From: Escallonia rubra
Taxonomy: Eukaryota > Streptophyta > Magnoliopsida > Escalloniales > Escalloniaceae
DNA length: 64,000 nucleotides
Assembly (NCBI GenBank): GCA_033065855.1
Contig: JAVXUO010001571.1
Span: forward strand, 171,865-235,864
Direction: 5' to 3'
Shown: positions 50,850 to 62,570 of the stretch, piece after piece
How positions within the stretch are numbered: the first letter of the stretch is position 1
How the letters are laid out: every line of letters begins with the position of its first letter
Notes under the pieces: generated by a model
Told to the model about the DNA's origin: nothing
Database searches by the model: none
Seen by the model: only the letters and a program-made list of their open reading frames with translations
Made by a program: the position numbers and the translations under genes

Positions 50850-52404
50850 GTATGAGAGAGAGATCCTTGAATAAGCTCCAAAGACCACTATATATAGGCA
50901 CAAATGCGCGCGTGTCATCAACCTTGATACGTCGCCGGAAGGGGTCCCACAGTATTGATTGTTCGTCAAATTACCGATCCCCGAGTTCGTGCCGCCCTGC
51001 CTTTGCAGTGTCCCTCTGCCTGTCTAAGGAGACTGACCACACCGCGGTAGCATGGTCAGAGTAGCCCGTTGCCCCAGCCTCCAGTCCAAGCCCTTACCGA
51101 ATCCCATGAGATGCGTCATGAGACGCGCGACGATCCTGACAGCGGCGAGGGGTGGCCCCTGTAGCCGACTGCCAAGCGGGCCGGGCGCGATGCCCTCCGA
51201 GGACTTACTCCCATCCCAGAGTGACCCGATGGTCATTGCCCTGACGGTGTCAATGATCAATGGTAACATGAGCGTACATGCATGCAGCTCGATACTCAGA
51301 GTCCGTGGCGGGGGGTCCTCGTGCCGGAGCACTATGAGCGGAGCCCTCCCGGAGCCCATCGGTTGATTGTACGTGCGAGGGCCGGAGACCCCGATCGATC
51401 GTGTCGGCAAGGGCTTTAGGGTTATGAGCCCATCTTGCCATGAAGGCCGGAGCCCGTCAGTTGATTGAGCCGGCGAGGGCTTTAGGGTTACGAGCCCGTC
51501 CCGTCGCGAGGGCCGGAGCCCCGTCAGTCGATTGAGCCGGCGAGGGCCTTAGGGTTGCGAGGGCCGGAGCCCCGTCAGTCGATTGAGCCGGCGAGGGCTT
51601 TAGGGTTACGAGCCCGGCCCGTCGTGAGGGCCGGAGTCCGTCAGTTGATTGAGTTAGCGAGGGCTTTAGGGTTGCGAGCCCGTCCGGCCGTGAGGGCCGG
51701 AGCCCCCGGTTGATTGAGCCGGTGAGGGCTTTAGGGTTGCGAGCCCGTCCCGCCGCGAGGGCTGGAGCCCGTCAGTTGATTGAGCCGGCGAGGGCTTTAG
51801 GGTTGTGAGCCCGTCCCACCGCGAGGGCCGGAGCCCTGTCAGTTGATTGAGCGGACGAGGGCCGGAGCCCCCAGTTGATTGAGCCGGCGAGGGCTTTAGG
51901 GTTGCGAGCCCGTACCCCCGCGAGGGCCGGAGCCCGTCAGTGGATTGAGCCGGCGAGGGCTTTAGGGTTGCGAGCCCGTCCCGTCGTGAGGGCCAAAGTG
52001 GTGATGAGTGTCGCAGAATGGTACCAAGATGCCGATGAGCGTTCGTGGGTGACGGTTGTTGCGGCAACGATGTGCGGGCGACAACGGGCGTCACGTGACC
52101 ATTGGTGATGAGTGAGCATTGCAGAATGCGTTGAGTGAGATGATAGCAGCGGCAAGCAGGTTCCCTCCTTCAAAGACAGGGGTGGCCGACCCCTTAAGGT
52201 GGCCGACCCCCTTAAGATGGCTGACCCCTTAAGGGGCAAGGCACACCAAGGCTGCTTCACAAAGGGAAAATGCAAGCGACTTGAGCATGCGTCGCTTTAA
52301 CCGGCTTGTGAGCGTTGAAAAGTTGACCGTTGAATATGCCGACGTGTCATGAGAATTGGGACCCCCAGTGGGCCTATAGGTGTAGCCAAGATAGGGTGGG
52401 AACA
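50850..52404 (-). repeat. Left (3') LTR of the gypsy-type element
   Basis: It matches the right LTR over long stretches (CTTGAATAAGCTCCA, ACTATATATAGGCACAAATG, GATAGGGTGGGAACA at the outer edge of each copy). It contains a ~66-bp minisatellite. Its left edge against the copia fragment is approximate. Confidence 0.8.
51340..51995. repeat. ~66-bp minisatellite in the left LTR
   Basis: About nine imperfect units contain GAGCCGGCGAGGGCTTTAGG, GCGAGCCCGTCC and GTCAGTTGATT. Each full unit includes a TTTAGGG heptamer, the same as one plant telomere repeat, but isolated. Confidence 0.85.
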
Positions 52405-53039
52405 TAGCTCCTGCGTGTGGCGTGTACGGAGGAGCAACCCGATTGGGCGCCGCACGCATAAACGGTGTTGGAGGCACTCGGCATGGTCGCCGCTCAGTGC
52501 TTAGAGCTTGCTGCGAGGAGTCCTTGTGCCGGAACACTCGGAGCGCGTCAAGTAGCATCTCGGAGGAGCCGTCTAGCCCACTGGCCGAGGTATCATCCCG
52601 GAGGAGCCGTCTACCTGGCGAAAGAGGAGTTGAAAAGCTCCCTGGCGGAGATAGTGTCCTGGACGAGTCGCCTATCCCCGCGGTATGTTGCACACTCCGG
52701 AGAGTGGGTCGAAGCATGTTCCATGACCAATGCAAGGTGCGCATGGTGTGGTGAATGAGTGTGGTGCCCGGGGCGCATGTAACATGATTGTGGCGCACAG
52801 TTGCGGCGACTACCGTTGTTAGACAATACCGAGTGCCGGGGCACACATCACAAGAATGGTGCATGAGAGCGGCGACGGGTGTCGTGGGACGATACTTGGT
52901 GCCGGGGGCACGTAGCATGAGAATGGTGCATGAGAGCGGCGATGAGTGTCGCAGGACGATACTTGGTGCCAGGGGCACGTAGTGCGACAGAGAGCCAGTG
53001 GGATGGATGTATCAGTGGCGCGGCGCATGGGCATGACGA

Positions 53040-53600
53040 CGTGTGAGAGTGCGGTGCGCGGGCGCTGGCGACGAAGGTCGCGGAGATGGCGCAAGGGCGA
53101 CGAGAGTCGCGGAGGTGTCATGCGGACGCGGGCGACGAAGGTCGCGGAGATGGTGCGCGGGCGACGAGAGTCGCGGACGCGGGCGACGAAGGTTGCAGAG
53201 ACGAGAGTCGCAGAGCTAGCGCGCGGACGCGGGCGACTAAGGTCGCGGAGATGGTGTGCTGGCGACCAGAGTCGCGGAGCTAGCGCTCGAACGCGGGTGA
53301 CGAAGGTTGCGGAGATGGTGCGCTGGTGACGAGAGTCACGGAGATGGTGCGCCGGCGACGAGAGTCCCAGAGCTAGCGCGCTGATACGGGTGACGAATGT
53401 CGCGGAGATGGTGCGCTGGCGACGAGAGTCGCGGAGATGGCGGGCGGGCGACGAGAGTCGTGGAGCTGGCGCGCAGAAGCGGGCGACGAAGGTCGCGGAG
53501 ATGGTGCGCTGGCGACGAGAGTCGCGAAGCTGGCGCGCGGACATGGACGATGAAGGTCGCGGAGATGGTGCCCAGGCGACGGCGACCACGGTCGGAGAGA
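53040..53600. repeat. GCGACGAGAGTCGCGGAG-type minisatellite inside the element
   Basis: Dense repeats of GCGACGAAGGTCGCGGAGAT and GCGACGAGAGTCGCGGAG keep frames open on both strands. The resulting Arg/Ala-rich translations are repeat artefacts, not genes. Confidence 0.85.
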
Positions 53601-54869
53601 CGTCACCCAGGCGATGGGCATCGAACGATGGCCGGTGCTGAACAATGAGTGAGAGGGGTAGGTGGTTTGAGCTGCCTCGCGCACGACCTAAGTACCAAGG
53701 ACTGATGTTGGAGGACGTTGCGATGGTGGGTGTGGCAAGGGTGTGGTGATGGGTGCAGGCTCACGGTTGATGCGAGTGTAGCCAGATTTGCGAAAAAAAA
53801 TCGAAGTATGGAAAAAGTGATGAAATGGGTAGGGAAGGAGCAACATGAAGGTGGGAGCGCGAGATGCGCGTCATGTCCTCACGATTTTATTTTTTTTGTT
53901 AGCGTTGTGAAAATGGGGGCGATGGTGCTTGGTGATGGTGAGGCTGTTCGGCCGTCGAAGTGAAGAGTGAGGGGTGGGGTGAGGGATGGCCGAAGGGTGG
54001 TCGACGAGGTGGAGATGGCTGAAGGTGAAGGTGAGTCAGCCATGGGGTCGGCGGGGTGGTGGGGGTCGGCCAGGGTGGAGGGGTCGGCCAAAGGGTCGGC
54101 GGGGAGAGTGACCGAAACAACGAAAAAAAGCCGAAGGGGAAGAGGGGGTCGGCGGCCATGGCGCGCGGGGGATTGCGGGGTCGGGGGGAGAGGAGAGGGA
54201 GATAGCCGAGGGGGAGGGGGTCGGTGGGGATGAGGGGGTCGGGGTAGCAGGGGGGGTCAGCGGGGGTGGGTCGGCATGGTGGTGGATGGGAAGAGAAGAA
54301 GAGAGAAAAAAATGGGGAGGGGGAAGGCGGCGGCCGCTCAGCGTGGCGCTGCCGTGGGTGTTCGGCGGGAGGAAGTAGATCGGTGCGGTGTGGGGTCGGG
54401 AGGAGGGAGGTCGGTCGGCGGGAGAAAGGTCGACGCCGGTGGGGGTCGGCTGGCCGAAGGGGAAGGCCGGGATGGCGGTGGCAGCGCAAGAGGGCTGCGG
54501 CGCTAGGAGAAAAGATAAAGAGATGGGGAGTTAGGGTTAGGGTTGGGCGCGGGTCAGGTTGCGGTAAGCGAGCAGGTTGATCCGCTGAAGGTGAGTGAAG
54601 AGAGGGGAAACAGGGCGGGGCAGGCGCGGGTCAAGGCCCTCGGGGGTTGCTTTTGCATTTTGAATATGAAAAAGAATCGGAATTTGGTTTTTTTTTTTGC
54701 GTGGCCCCCAAGGAAACTTTTCAAGATGTCTATATAAAGCATGAGGGGGAGAGGAATTTTTTTTTATGAAGAAACATTTCTAAGTGAAAGGAAGAGAAAG
54801 AGGGGAGGGGAAATAAATGAAAGATGTCGTTGAAAAATTTTGCTAAGTGTTGAGCTGGAGCAAGGGTGC

Positions 54870-55175
54870 CAAGGGAAGTCGCAAGGGGTGATGATCCGAC
54901 CGCGAAAAATGAAGAAATTTTTCTAAGTGTTGAAGAGTGAAGAGGGTGCCGAGTGAAGCTGCGGGGATGGTGACCCGATCGCGAAAAATGAAGAAATTTT
55001 TCTAAGTGTTGAAGAGTGAAGAGGGTGCCGAGTGAAGCTACGGGGGTGATGACCCGACCGCGAAAAATTAAGAAAATTTTCTAAGTGTTGAAGAGTGAAA
55101 AGGGTGCCGAGTGAAGCTGCGGGGGTGATGACCCGACCGCGAAAAATGAAGAAATTTTTCTACGTGTTGAAAAGA
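54870..55175. repeat. ~79-bp tandem array inside the element
   Basis: About four units contain AAGAAATTTTTCTAAGTGTT, GGGTGCCGAGTGAAGCT and GATGACCCGACCGCGAAAAA. Confidence 0.85.
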
Positions 55176-55627
55176 AAAGGAAAAAGGCATGGGGTGGCGA
55201 TGTGACTGTGACCGCGACCACGAGGGGTTGAGATGAGAGGGAGGGGGACTTAGGATGGCGGGCAGGTATGGACGACCGACTAAGTCACAGAGGCGATAGA
55301 TAGCGTGGCTCGAGCCACCCCGCGCACCACGTACCAAGTTGCTGCAATGTGAGGCAGAAGGGGTTAAGAAGTGGTGAAGCCCCCAAGGGAGTGGGAGATG
55401 GCACTAAGGGTGATGTCAATAGGCTTGTGTAAGAGCAATATAGCTTGGAAATTTTCTAAGTCTGAGAAATGTAACTTCATTGATAACAAGAGTAGGCGAC
55501 ATGCCGTGGTACATGGGGATCGAGTACACAAAAAAAAAAACTTGCGAAATGACGGAAAAAAATACAAGTGTAGAAAATGCACTTAGGTCAGGCTAGGACT
55601 TGGGTGGTTGGTTCACATGTTCCGGAC

Positions 55628-57406
55628 TTAGAACTTGAACTCGCCAGATGCAATCTTGTCAGCGAAGGCGAACTTGAGGCCGTGACCGACCTTCCGGTGA
55701 TAGGGGAAATAGTAGGGATGGGTTAAGTCTTCCGGGGCAGGTTCAATGTCGGCATTGGGCATGGTTATGGCCTTGTTGTTGATCCATGTCTCGAGGAGAG
55801 CTCTGACAGTCTTTAAGTCACACGGGTATTTTGGGGCGGGCTTCGGCTGCCCTCTCTTGTCTGGGCGCTCATCTATTCCTTGGGACTGACGCTTACGGTT
55901 GTTGTCGTCGTTACTGGCTGCTTCCGTCTTCGCGGATAGGGTAATATGAGTTTGGGGCTTTGGGGTCTTTGACGGGCCGACCGAGTCGTATGTGCGCCGC
56001 GCAGCTTCTTTGAGATGTCCCCAAGACCGAAGCTGGAGGTTTTCAAGGTAGACCATGTAGGTGTCTTTCACGTTCTTGATGCAAATGGGTACAAGGGTTT
56101 CATCTTCGCTGAAGTCAGTGCACTCCAAGCACTTGAGATAAAATCGCGTAACATAGGCATTGAGGTCTTCCCCGGGGTTTTGGCGGATTCCGGCAATGTC
56201 AACAATGGTCACACGTTCCATCTCATAGTGAAACTTGTCAAGGAAGAGCTGAACCATGTTAGACCAGGAGTGGATAGTGCCGTCAGGGATCTGGTGGTAC
56301 CAAGAGTAGGCAAGGCCAGTCAAGGACTTGTGAAATTTTCAGAGCGTCAAAGTGTCGGCCGGGCCATATTGCTCTAATGAGCCGACGAATCTTGTTAAGT
56401 GCTCACGGGCGTTGCCCTCACGTCCGTTAAAGAGCACAAAGAGGGGTTGCTTGTATTTGAAAGGGTATGATGTGGTGGCTATGTCGTTGGCATATGGCGC
56501 ATGGCCTGTCAGTCGGGCTGATGAGTCGGGTGTAGAATTCTGTGACAGTCGGTGGAGGAGTGCGTCAAAGTCTGACTTGGATACATAGTGGGGTGATGGT
56601 TCTTCATGGCCAACAGAGGGATGGTGGCTGGCTGGGGCGCCGCGATCCCCCTAACGGGGTAACTTGATGAGCATGAGCAACAGAAGGATGATATATGACA
56701 GGTGCTAATAATGGCAAGTGTATTGGGGTATGGGTGGGTGGGCGAGACATATCCACCACTTGACCGATTGTTTGATGTTGCTCCGTTGGGTAAGGATTAG
56801 GCTCAATCTCAATGGATTCGTGGGTTTCGGAAGAGCTTATGGCTGGCACGTGTTGAGGTGCAACAACAGGGAGGACTTGTTGCAACACTGGTCCGAGGTC
56901 TGCTTGCGGTCTACGTGATGGCATCACGGGATGCGGTGTATCAGTTACAGGTGGTGAAGATGTCACGAGTCCTACCGCCAAGGGTTTGGATGATCGAGGC
57001 GGCGGCGGTCGCGACACTGGGGCCTGAGCGGCGTCAAGAGCCAACCCAGGTCCTGAAGGTTGGACTGCTGCACTTGGTTGTTGTGAGGCCAACGCATGTA
57101 TGGATCTTTGCATTTCCATAATGGCGGCCGTGAGAGTGGTCTACGAGTCTTGTAGGTTGGCTATAGTCGGGGTCAGCTGCTGTATAACTGCACTGACAAC
57201 CACTTGTATATTGGGTGTAGCGGCCGAAGGTTGATCTTGGAGCCGTGCAGCACTAGTCTTCTCCTGGTCGTCAAGGTGATGCTCCTCTAGGATGGTGGGG
57301 TTAAGGCCTTGGTTGGCTGACCTGGTAGCTCTCCATTGTACAGACATGGTTGCTTGGGTGTGGCAGACTACAACACAATACTCACCTCCCCAGCGGAGTC
57401 GCCAAA
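55628..57406 (-). mobile_element. gag region and primer-binding-site-like segment of the gypsy-type element
   Basis: The minus-strand frame at 56323-55628 carries a Retrotrans_gag core (GLAYSWYHQIPDGTIHSW, NPGEDLNAYVTRFYLK). A Pro-rich frame lies at 57119-56604. Directly inside the right LTR the minus strand reads TTTGGCGACTCCGCTGGGGA, the sort of tRNA-complementary leader common in plant gypsy elements. It is a fossil. Confidence 0.8.
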
Positions 57407-58996
57407 TGTTGCCAAGGAAAAAGGGTTCGTTGCCACGTAGAGGTGCCACAAAGGATGCAGTCTGAGTCAGCTTCCAGGTGGGCAAAGTGGGAGACAGCAA
57501 GGATGGAGTAAGGGCTGAGAGCAAGGCTCCCCAGACAGGTCGCGAGGGCTGGCAGCGCCGCGCAGGCAGGGTGACGACGAACAGGGCCGGCGGTCGACAG
57601 TCCGAGTCAAGGGTGCAACGTCCAGGGCCAGATGTCAGGAGTCTAGATGTATTTCTCTCACTAGAAATCCAGAGAGAATGAGTTTTAGAGAGAGAAAGTG
57701 AAATGTCGAAATGAGAAAGAAGTCCTTGAATAAGCTCCATAATCCACTATATATAGGCACAAATGCGCGCGTGTCATCAGCCGACACGTGTCGTCCTCCG
57801 GGAGTGACACGTCGTCGGAGGGGGGCCCACCGTATTGATTGTCCATCGAATTGCCGATCCCCGATTTTGTGCCGCCCTACCATTGCAACGTCCCTCTGCC
57901 TGTCTGAAGAGACTGACCACACCGCGGTAGCATGGTCAGAGTAGTAGCTCGATACTCAGAGTCTGTGGCGGGGGGTCCTCGTGCCGGAGCACTATGAGCG
58001 GAGCCCCCCGGAGCCCATTGGTTGATTGTGCGTGCGAGGGCCAGAGCCCCCGGTCGATTGTGCCGGCGAGGGCTTTAGGGTTGTGAGCCCATCCCGCCGC
58101 GAGGGCCGGAGCCCGTCAGTTGATTGAGCCGGCAAGGGCTTTAGGGTTGCGAGCCCGTCCCGCCGCGAGGGCCGGAGCCCCGTCAGTTGATTGAGCCGGC
58201 GAGGGCTTTAGGGTTGCGAGCCCGTCCCGCCGCGAGGGCCGGAGCCCGTCAGTTGATTGAGTCGGGGTGGGCTTTAGGGTTGCGAGACCGTCCCGCCACG
58301 AGGGCCGGAGCCCCGTCAGTTGATTGAGCCGGTGAGGGCTTTAGGGTTGCGAGCCCGTCCCGCCGCGAGGGCCGGAGCCTGTCAGTTGATTGAGCCGGTG
58401 AGGGCTTTATGGTTGCGAGCCCGTCCCGCCGCGAGGACCGGAGCCCTGTCAGTTGATTGAGCGGGCGAGGGCCGGAGTGCCCAGTTGATTGAGCGGGTGA
58501 GGGCCGGAGCCCCCGGTTGATTAAGCGGGCGAGGGCCGGAGCCTGTCAGTTGATTGAGCCGGCGAGGGCTTTAGGGTTGTGAGCCCATCCCGCTGTGAGG
58601 GCCGAAGTGGCGACGAGTGTCACAAAATGGTACCAAGATGCCGATACGCGTCCGTGTGTGATGGTTGTTGCGGCAACGATGCGCGTGCAACAACGGGCGT
58701 CACGCGACCACTGGTGATGAGTGATCATTGCAGAATGCGTTGAGTGAGATGATAGCAGCGGCAAACAGGTTCCCTCCTTCAAAGACAGGGGTGGCCGACC
58801 CCTTAAGGTGGCCGACCCCCTTAAGAGGGAAGGCACACCAATGCTGCTTCACAAAGGGAAAATGCACGTGACTTGAGCATGTGTCGCTTTGACCGGCTTG
58901 TGAGCGTTGAAAAGTTGACCGTTGAATATGCCGACGTGTCATGAGAATTGGCACCCTCAGTGAGCCTATAGGTGTAGCCAAGATAGGGTGGGAACA
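57407..58996 (-). repeat. Right (5') LTR of the gypsy-type element
   Basis: A 1590-bp repeat with TG...CA ends, from TGTTGCCAAGG next to the primer-binding-like segment to GGGTGGGAACA at the outer edge. It carries the same ~66-bp minisatellite as the left copy (57990-58610). Confidence 0.83.
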
Positions 58997-59954
58997 TATA
59001 TATAATTAGATATAATTAAATTTACACTGCTTTGATTTACTTTATGTCTTTGCAGAGAAGTGGAGTTTTGGTAAAGTATTCAGACATCTAAGGTTTAATG
59101 TAAATAGGACAGGTCGTGTATAAGGTAGAGCTGAGAAAATAAGATGGTCTTAAAGAGATCAAAGAAAGGGGATTGAAAAGACATAGGAAATCTGTATAAT
59201 TCAAGAGGGACTAAAAACAAAATTTCCCCAGATATTGATAGCATTCTGATGTTTATATATACTGGAAAACTATGTCGTACTCTACAGAAGGTTAAAATGC
59301 ATATATTGGTTGTTTTCATTCAATAGAGGCAAAGTTTAGTCATGCCTTTAGATGTGTTATTAGTGCTATTTGCATTGTTTACCTACAAACCCAAAAGAGA
59401 AAAATATGAGGCTCTTTAAATCATAAGATAGAACTTCGGCTTCTATTAAGCAATTTTGGTCCAAGGGGAAGATGTGTAGTGTTGTGGCTTCAAAATTCAA
59501 ACACTTCATACTTGATTGGTGAAATATAGAAAAGTGATGTCCACAACATTGCATCATGTATGTCACTTGATATGCGACTTATAAATTATGCTGAACATAT
59601 TGTTGAATACAGTTCCAAACCATAAAAGAACTCTATCTATATTGCTGTGCTTCATTAATTCTTCAAAGTTAAAAGTGTCACAATCAAATGCATTATGTTT
59701 CATAAAACACCACCATAGTCCAGGAAATGAGTGAATGACTGTTTTGTATGAATCTTATCATTTAAATGCGATTGACGATTTCATCTATGTTGACTGAGAT
59801 GTGATCGTCATTGAATGCGATTGATTTGATTCACTGATATCGTTGTGTTGTTCAGCTGAGTATTTTATTTGTTCTGCGTGATTTGCTTTCACCAGGAGGA
59901 AACAAAGTGTAAAAACCAAGTGAGACTGTTTCTGTTGGACTGTCCGCTAAACAT
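58997..59954. other. AT-rich gene-free stretch
   Basis: No coding frame, RNA gene or repeat was supported between the gypsy-type LTR and the palindrome arrays. Confidence 0.5.
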
Positions 59955-60427
59955 AGAAAGGGCGGAAAAAAAACTAAGTGTTGGGGAGTCTGCCTTCTGC
60001 TTGGCTGTCCGCGATATAGTATAGCGGACTTGGATACGGCCGAAAAAAAAAAAAAACTAAGTGTTGAGGAGTCTGCCTTCTGCTTGGCTGTCCGCGATAT
60101 AGTATAGCGGACGTAGATAGGGCCGAAAAAAAAACTAAGTGTTGGGGAGTCTTCCTTCTGCTTGGCTGTCCGCGATATAGTATAGCGGACGTAGATAGGG
60201 CCGAAAAAAAACTAAGTGTTGGGGAGTCTGCCTTTTGCTTGGCTGTCCGCGATATAGTATAGCAGACGTAGATAGGGCCGATAAAAAAAGGTGTTGGGGA
60301 GTCTTCCTTCTGCTTGGCTGTCCGCTATATAGTATAGCGGACGTAGATAGGGCCGAAAAAAAAACTAAGTGTTGGGGAGTCTTCCTTCTGCTTGGCTGTC
60401 CGCTATATAGTATAGCGGACGTAGATA
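59955..60427 (+). repeat. Tandem array 1: six ~80-bp units with a palindrome
   Basis: Each unit reads AACTAAGTGTTGGGGAGTCT, then CTTCTGCTTGGCT, then the palindrome GTCCGC(G/T)A-TATAGTA-TAGCGGAC, then GTAGATAGGGCCG and an A-run. Units are nearly identical, differing by single bases and A-run length. An inverted copy of one unit lies at about 62680-62735. Confidence 0.93.
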
Positions 60428-61140
60428 TGTAATTTTTTTGTCACTTTTTTTTTGCTCATTGCACCTTAGGCACGCTATATAGCCCATTTCTATGAATTTC
60501 GGCGAAAAACGAGACAAATTATTTTTTTGATTTTCCTATGAAGGGCCTATTCGCGCACACTTTAGCGCCAAATTCATAGCTTGCGAAAAATGTTGTAATT
60601 GATTTGGTCACTTTTTTTTTGCTCATTGCACCTTAGGCACGCTATATAGCCCATTTCTATAAATTTCGTTGAAAAACGAGACAAATTATTTTTTTCGTTT
60701 TCCTATGAAGGGCCTATTCGCGCACACTTTAGCGCCAAATTCATAGCTTGCGAAAAATGTTGTAATTGATTTGGTCACTTTTTTTTTGCTCATTGCACCT
60801 TAGGCACGCTATATAGCCCATTTCTATGAATTTCGGCAAAAAACGAGACAAATTATTTTTTTGGTTTTCCTATGAAGGGCCTATTCGCGCACACTTTAGC
60901 GCCAAATTCATAACTTGCGAAAAATGTTGTAATTTTTTTGTCACTTTTTTTTGCTCATTGCACCTTAGGCACGCTATATAGCCCATTTCTATGAATTTCG
61001 GTGAAAAACGAGACAAATTATTTTTTTGATTTTCCTATGAAGGGCCTATTCGCGCATACTTTAGCGCCAAATTCATAGCTTGCGAAAAATGTTGTAATTG
61101 TTTATGTCACTTTTTTTTCTCATTGCACCTTAGGCACGCT
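60428..61140 (+). repeat. Tandem array 2: about four ~168-bp units
   Basis: Units start at about 60440, 60608, 60776, 60940 and 61108 (last partial). Each has TTTGCTCATTGCACCTTAGG, CACGCTATATAGCCCATTTC, GAAAAACGAGACAAATTA and CGCGCACACTTTAGCGCC. The unit size is in the range of plant centromeric or subtelomeric satellites, but only four copies are present. Confidence 0.93.
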
Positions 61141-61422
61141 AGTTACCCCATTATAGTATGACGGATGTAGTTAGAAACATATATTCCCAACATTTTACAT
61201 GCTTCAAAAGACGGGATTCGCTAATTAGAATGACATGTGGATAAGTGCCGGTTGGAATGAAATCCTAACATGCAGTAGGAAGAGATATATATATCACTCT
61301 TCATTTGACATATACTCATCAGATAAGTACTGATCATTGGTTAAAATATTGTTTCTCTCGTTTGATTTGAGCTACCTCCCACTAACCTCGGCCATTTCTT
61401 CGGCAAGTTGAAGCATGTAAAA

Positions 61423-61728
61423 TCATTTTCTACGCAGCAACATCCGGTTATTCTCCATACGAATTCGACGCACAACTTTCTTACACTGCTTAACATCACA
61501 CCGTGACATACTAAGTGAACGACGTTGCGGCACAGGTGCTCCCAGCGTGGTGAGATCTTGGTGTAGCGCTTCTAATTCCTTAACTCGATATACCCATTCT
61601 CTCCGTAAACCGCAATAATACTCTCTAGGATCCGTGTACTTCACTTCTTTGTAGTCGTCGTTCCTTTCACACAACAACCACACAGTCTCACGTCCCCGCA
61701 GACTAGAACTCCCAGGAACTCCTGCCAT
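61423..61728 (-). CDS. Small protein P1, paralogue of the 62118 gene, unknown family
   Basis: This encodes a 101-residue protein that starts MAGVPGSSSL in an ATGGC context favourable in plants. I do not recognise the family. Its C-terminal 70 residues align with the divergent neighbour P2: LRREWVYRVKELEAL, PVPQRRSLSMSR and RRIRMENNRMLLRRK match LRAEWSYRMNEHEVL, PIPRQKAINMPR and HRIREENNRMRVRQ with the same spacing. The end is strongly basic and predicted helical. There is no signal peptide or membrane segment. A minus-strand TATA-like box lies about 45 bases upstream. Conservation between two diverged copies argues that both frames are or were under selection. It could instead be a transposon-borne accessory protein. 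Confidence 0.6.
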   Translation of the reverse strand: MAGVPGSSSLRGRETVWLLCERNDDYKEVKYTDPREYYCGLRREWVYRVKELEALHQDLTTLGAPVPQRRSLSMSRCDVKQCKKVVRRIRMENNRMLLRRK

Positions 61729-62117
61729 TTAACTTTGTTTTGGTTCTAAAGCGATGAGCATGGCTAACATATATAAATAAGCCCACACACACATACACAA
61801 TATATTGGTGTGATAGCTACACAATAGTCTGTCCATCTCTGGTGACAAGACAAGTCTCTGGACATTGAAGATGACAATAGTTGGAGACAATAGCATGCCC
61901 GTGTCATAAAGTTGACAAGTCTTTAGTGACAAGACAATTCTCTTTGGTGACATGACAAGTCTCTAGTCTATTGCCAAAGGCTTGTCACATCTCATAAAGT
62001 TAAACATGTAGATATTTCATAAAGTGGTCCCGTTTCAAAGTATATATAAGTACATGCATTGCACGAAGGGCAAAGGGCATAGAGTGATATACTCCCAATT
62101 TCATAACAACTCTGAAA
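61729..62117. promoter_or_regulatory. Bidirectional promoter between P1 and P2
   Basis: The 389 bp separating the two start codons has a TATA box at each end: TATTTATATATG on the minus strand (61768-61779) and TATATATAAG on the plus strand (62041-62050). Between them a motif close to GTGACAAGACAAGTCTCT occurs three times (61843, 61927 and 61948), which may be a shared regulatory site. Confidence 0.6.
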
Positions 62118-62549
62118 ATGTCATATACTCCACGAGATATTTTTGAAGCAATGGGTCGTTACTGGGCGGGCGAAGATGAATTTCACTATTCTTTGCGTCC
62201 AAGTTTGCGTTACTCATCAAGCTATGTTAATACATTACGTGCAGAATGGTCTTATCGGATGAATGAACATGAGGTCTTAGTAGCTGATTCACGGAGCATG
62301 AATATACCCATACCTCGACAAAAGGCAATCAACATGCCTCGAATTACGCACATGGAGCTTGAAAGGGCACTGCATCGAATACGTGAGGAAAATAATAGAA
62401 TGAGAGTTCGTCAAAGTAGGCATAACTTACGTCGTATGGCACGTGATGCACATGAAGATGGCAACAACAATGAAGCACAAGTATACTGGAACATGAGCTT
62501 CGAAGAAGGAAATGTTTCCGAAGCTCCACTTTCACATGAAGATGACTGA
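62118..62549 (+). CDS. Small protein P2, paralogue of P1, unknown family
   Basis: This encodes a 143-residue protein from MSYTPRDIFEAMG to an acidic tail (SEAPLSHEDD). The central part (residues ~30-100) matches P1 with conserved LRxEWxYRxxExExL, PxP and RIRxENNRMxxR. A basic helix-like stretch (RRMARDAHED) and an acidic C-terminus are added. No known domain, signal peptide or transmembrane segment is evident. A TATA box 70 bases upstream and an open frame without disruption support a real gene. A long hairpin begins 22 bases after the stop codon. Function is unknown; charge pattern and helices would fit a small nucleic-acid or protein-binding protein, which is inference only. Confidence 0.62.
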   Translation: MSYTPRDIFEAMGRYWAGEDEFHYSLRPSLRYSSSYVNTLRAEWSYRMNEHEVLVADSRSMNIPIPRQKAINMPRITHMELERALHRIREENNRMRVRQSRHNLRRMARDAHEDGNNNEAQVYWNMSFEEGNVSEAPLSHEDD

Positions 62550-62570
62550 AGATCGAGTTCTTCTAAGGCT

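Larger units (their letters stand above)
50850..58996 (-). mobile_element. Large gag-only Ty3/gypsy-type LTR element (fossil)
   Basis: Two long related terminal repeats (about 50850-52404 and 57407-58996) flank an interior with a gag-like region on the minus strand. The element reads right to left. No protease, reverse transcriptase or integrase is seen, so it is a non-autonomous, LARD-like element that would depend on relatives. The rest of the interior is GC-rich minisatellite. It is broken in several places. Over a compared 240-bp stretch the LTRs differ by roughly 4%, suggesting an age of a few million years at usual plant rates. Confidence 0.82.

Noticed and set aside
51340-51990. Interstitial telomere repeat
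   Set aside because: TTTAGGG occurs once per 66-bp unit, not in tandem, so it is a coincidence of the LTR minisatellite.
52819-54506. Long Arg/Ser/Pro-rich open frames on both strands (up to 256 codons)
   Set aside because: They arise from GC-rich minisatellite DNA inside the gypsy-type fossil, where a 3-fold-related repeat keeps many frames open. No domain or plausible composition supports a gene.
60000-60425. Palindromes as bacterial-type terminators
   Set aside because: Eukaryotic context; palindromes are in tandem repeats without adjoining operons, and the A-runs are on the wrong side for intrinsic termination.
59955-61140. CRISPR-like array
   Set aside because: Units are directly tandem with no unique spacers, and the window is from a plant nuclear genome.
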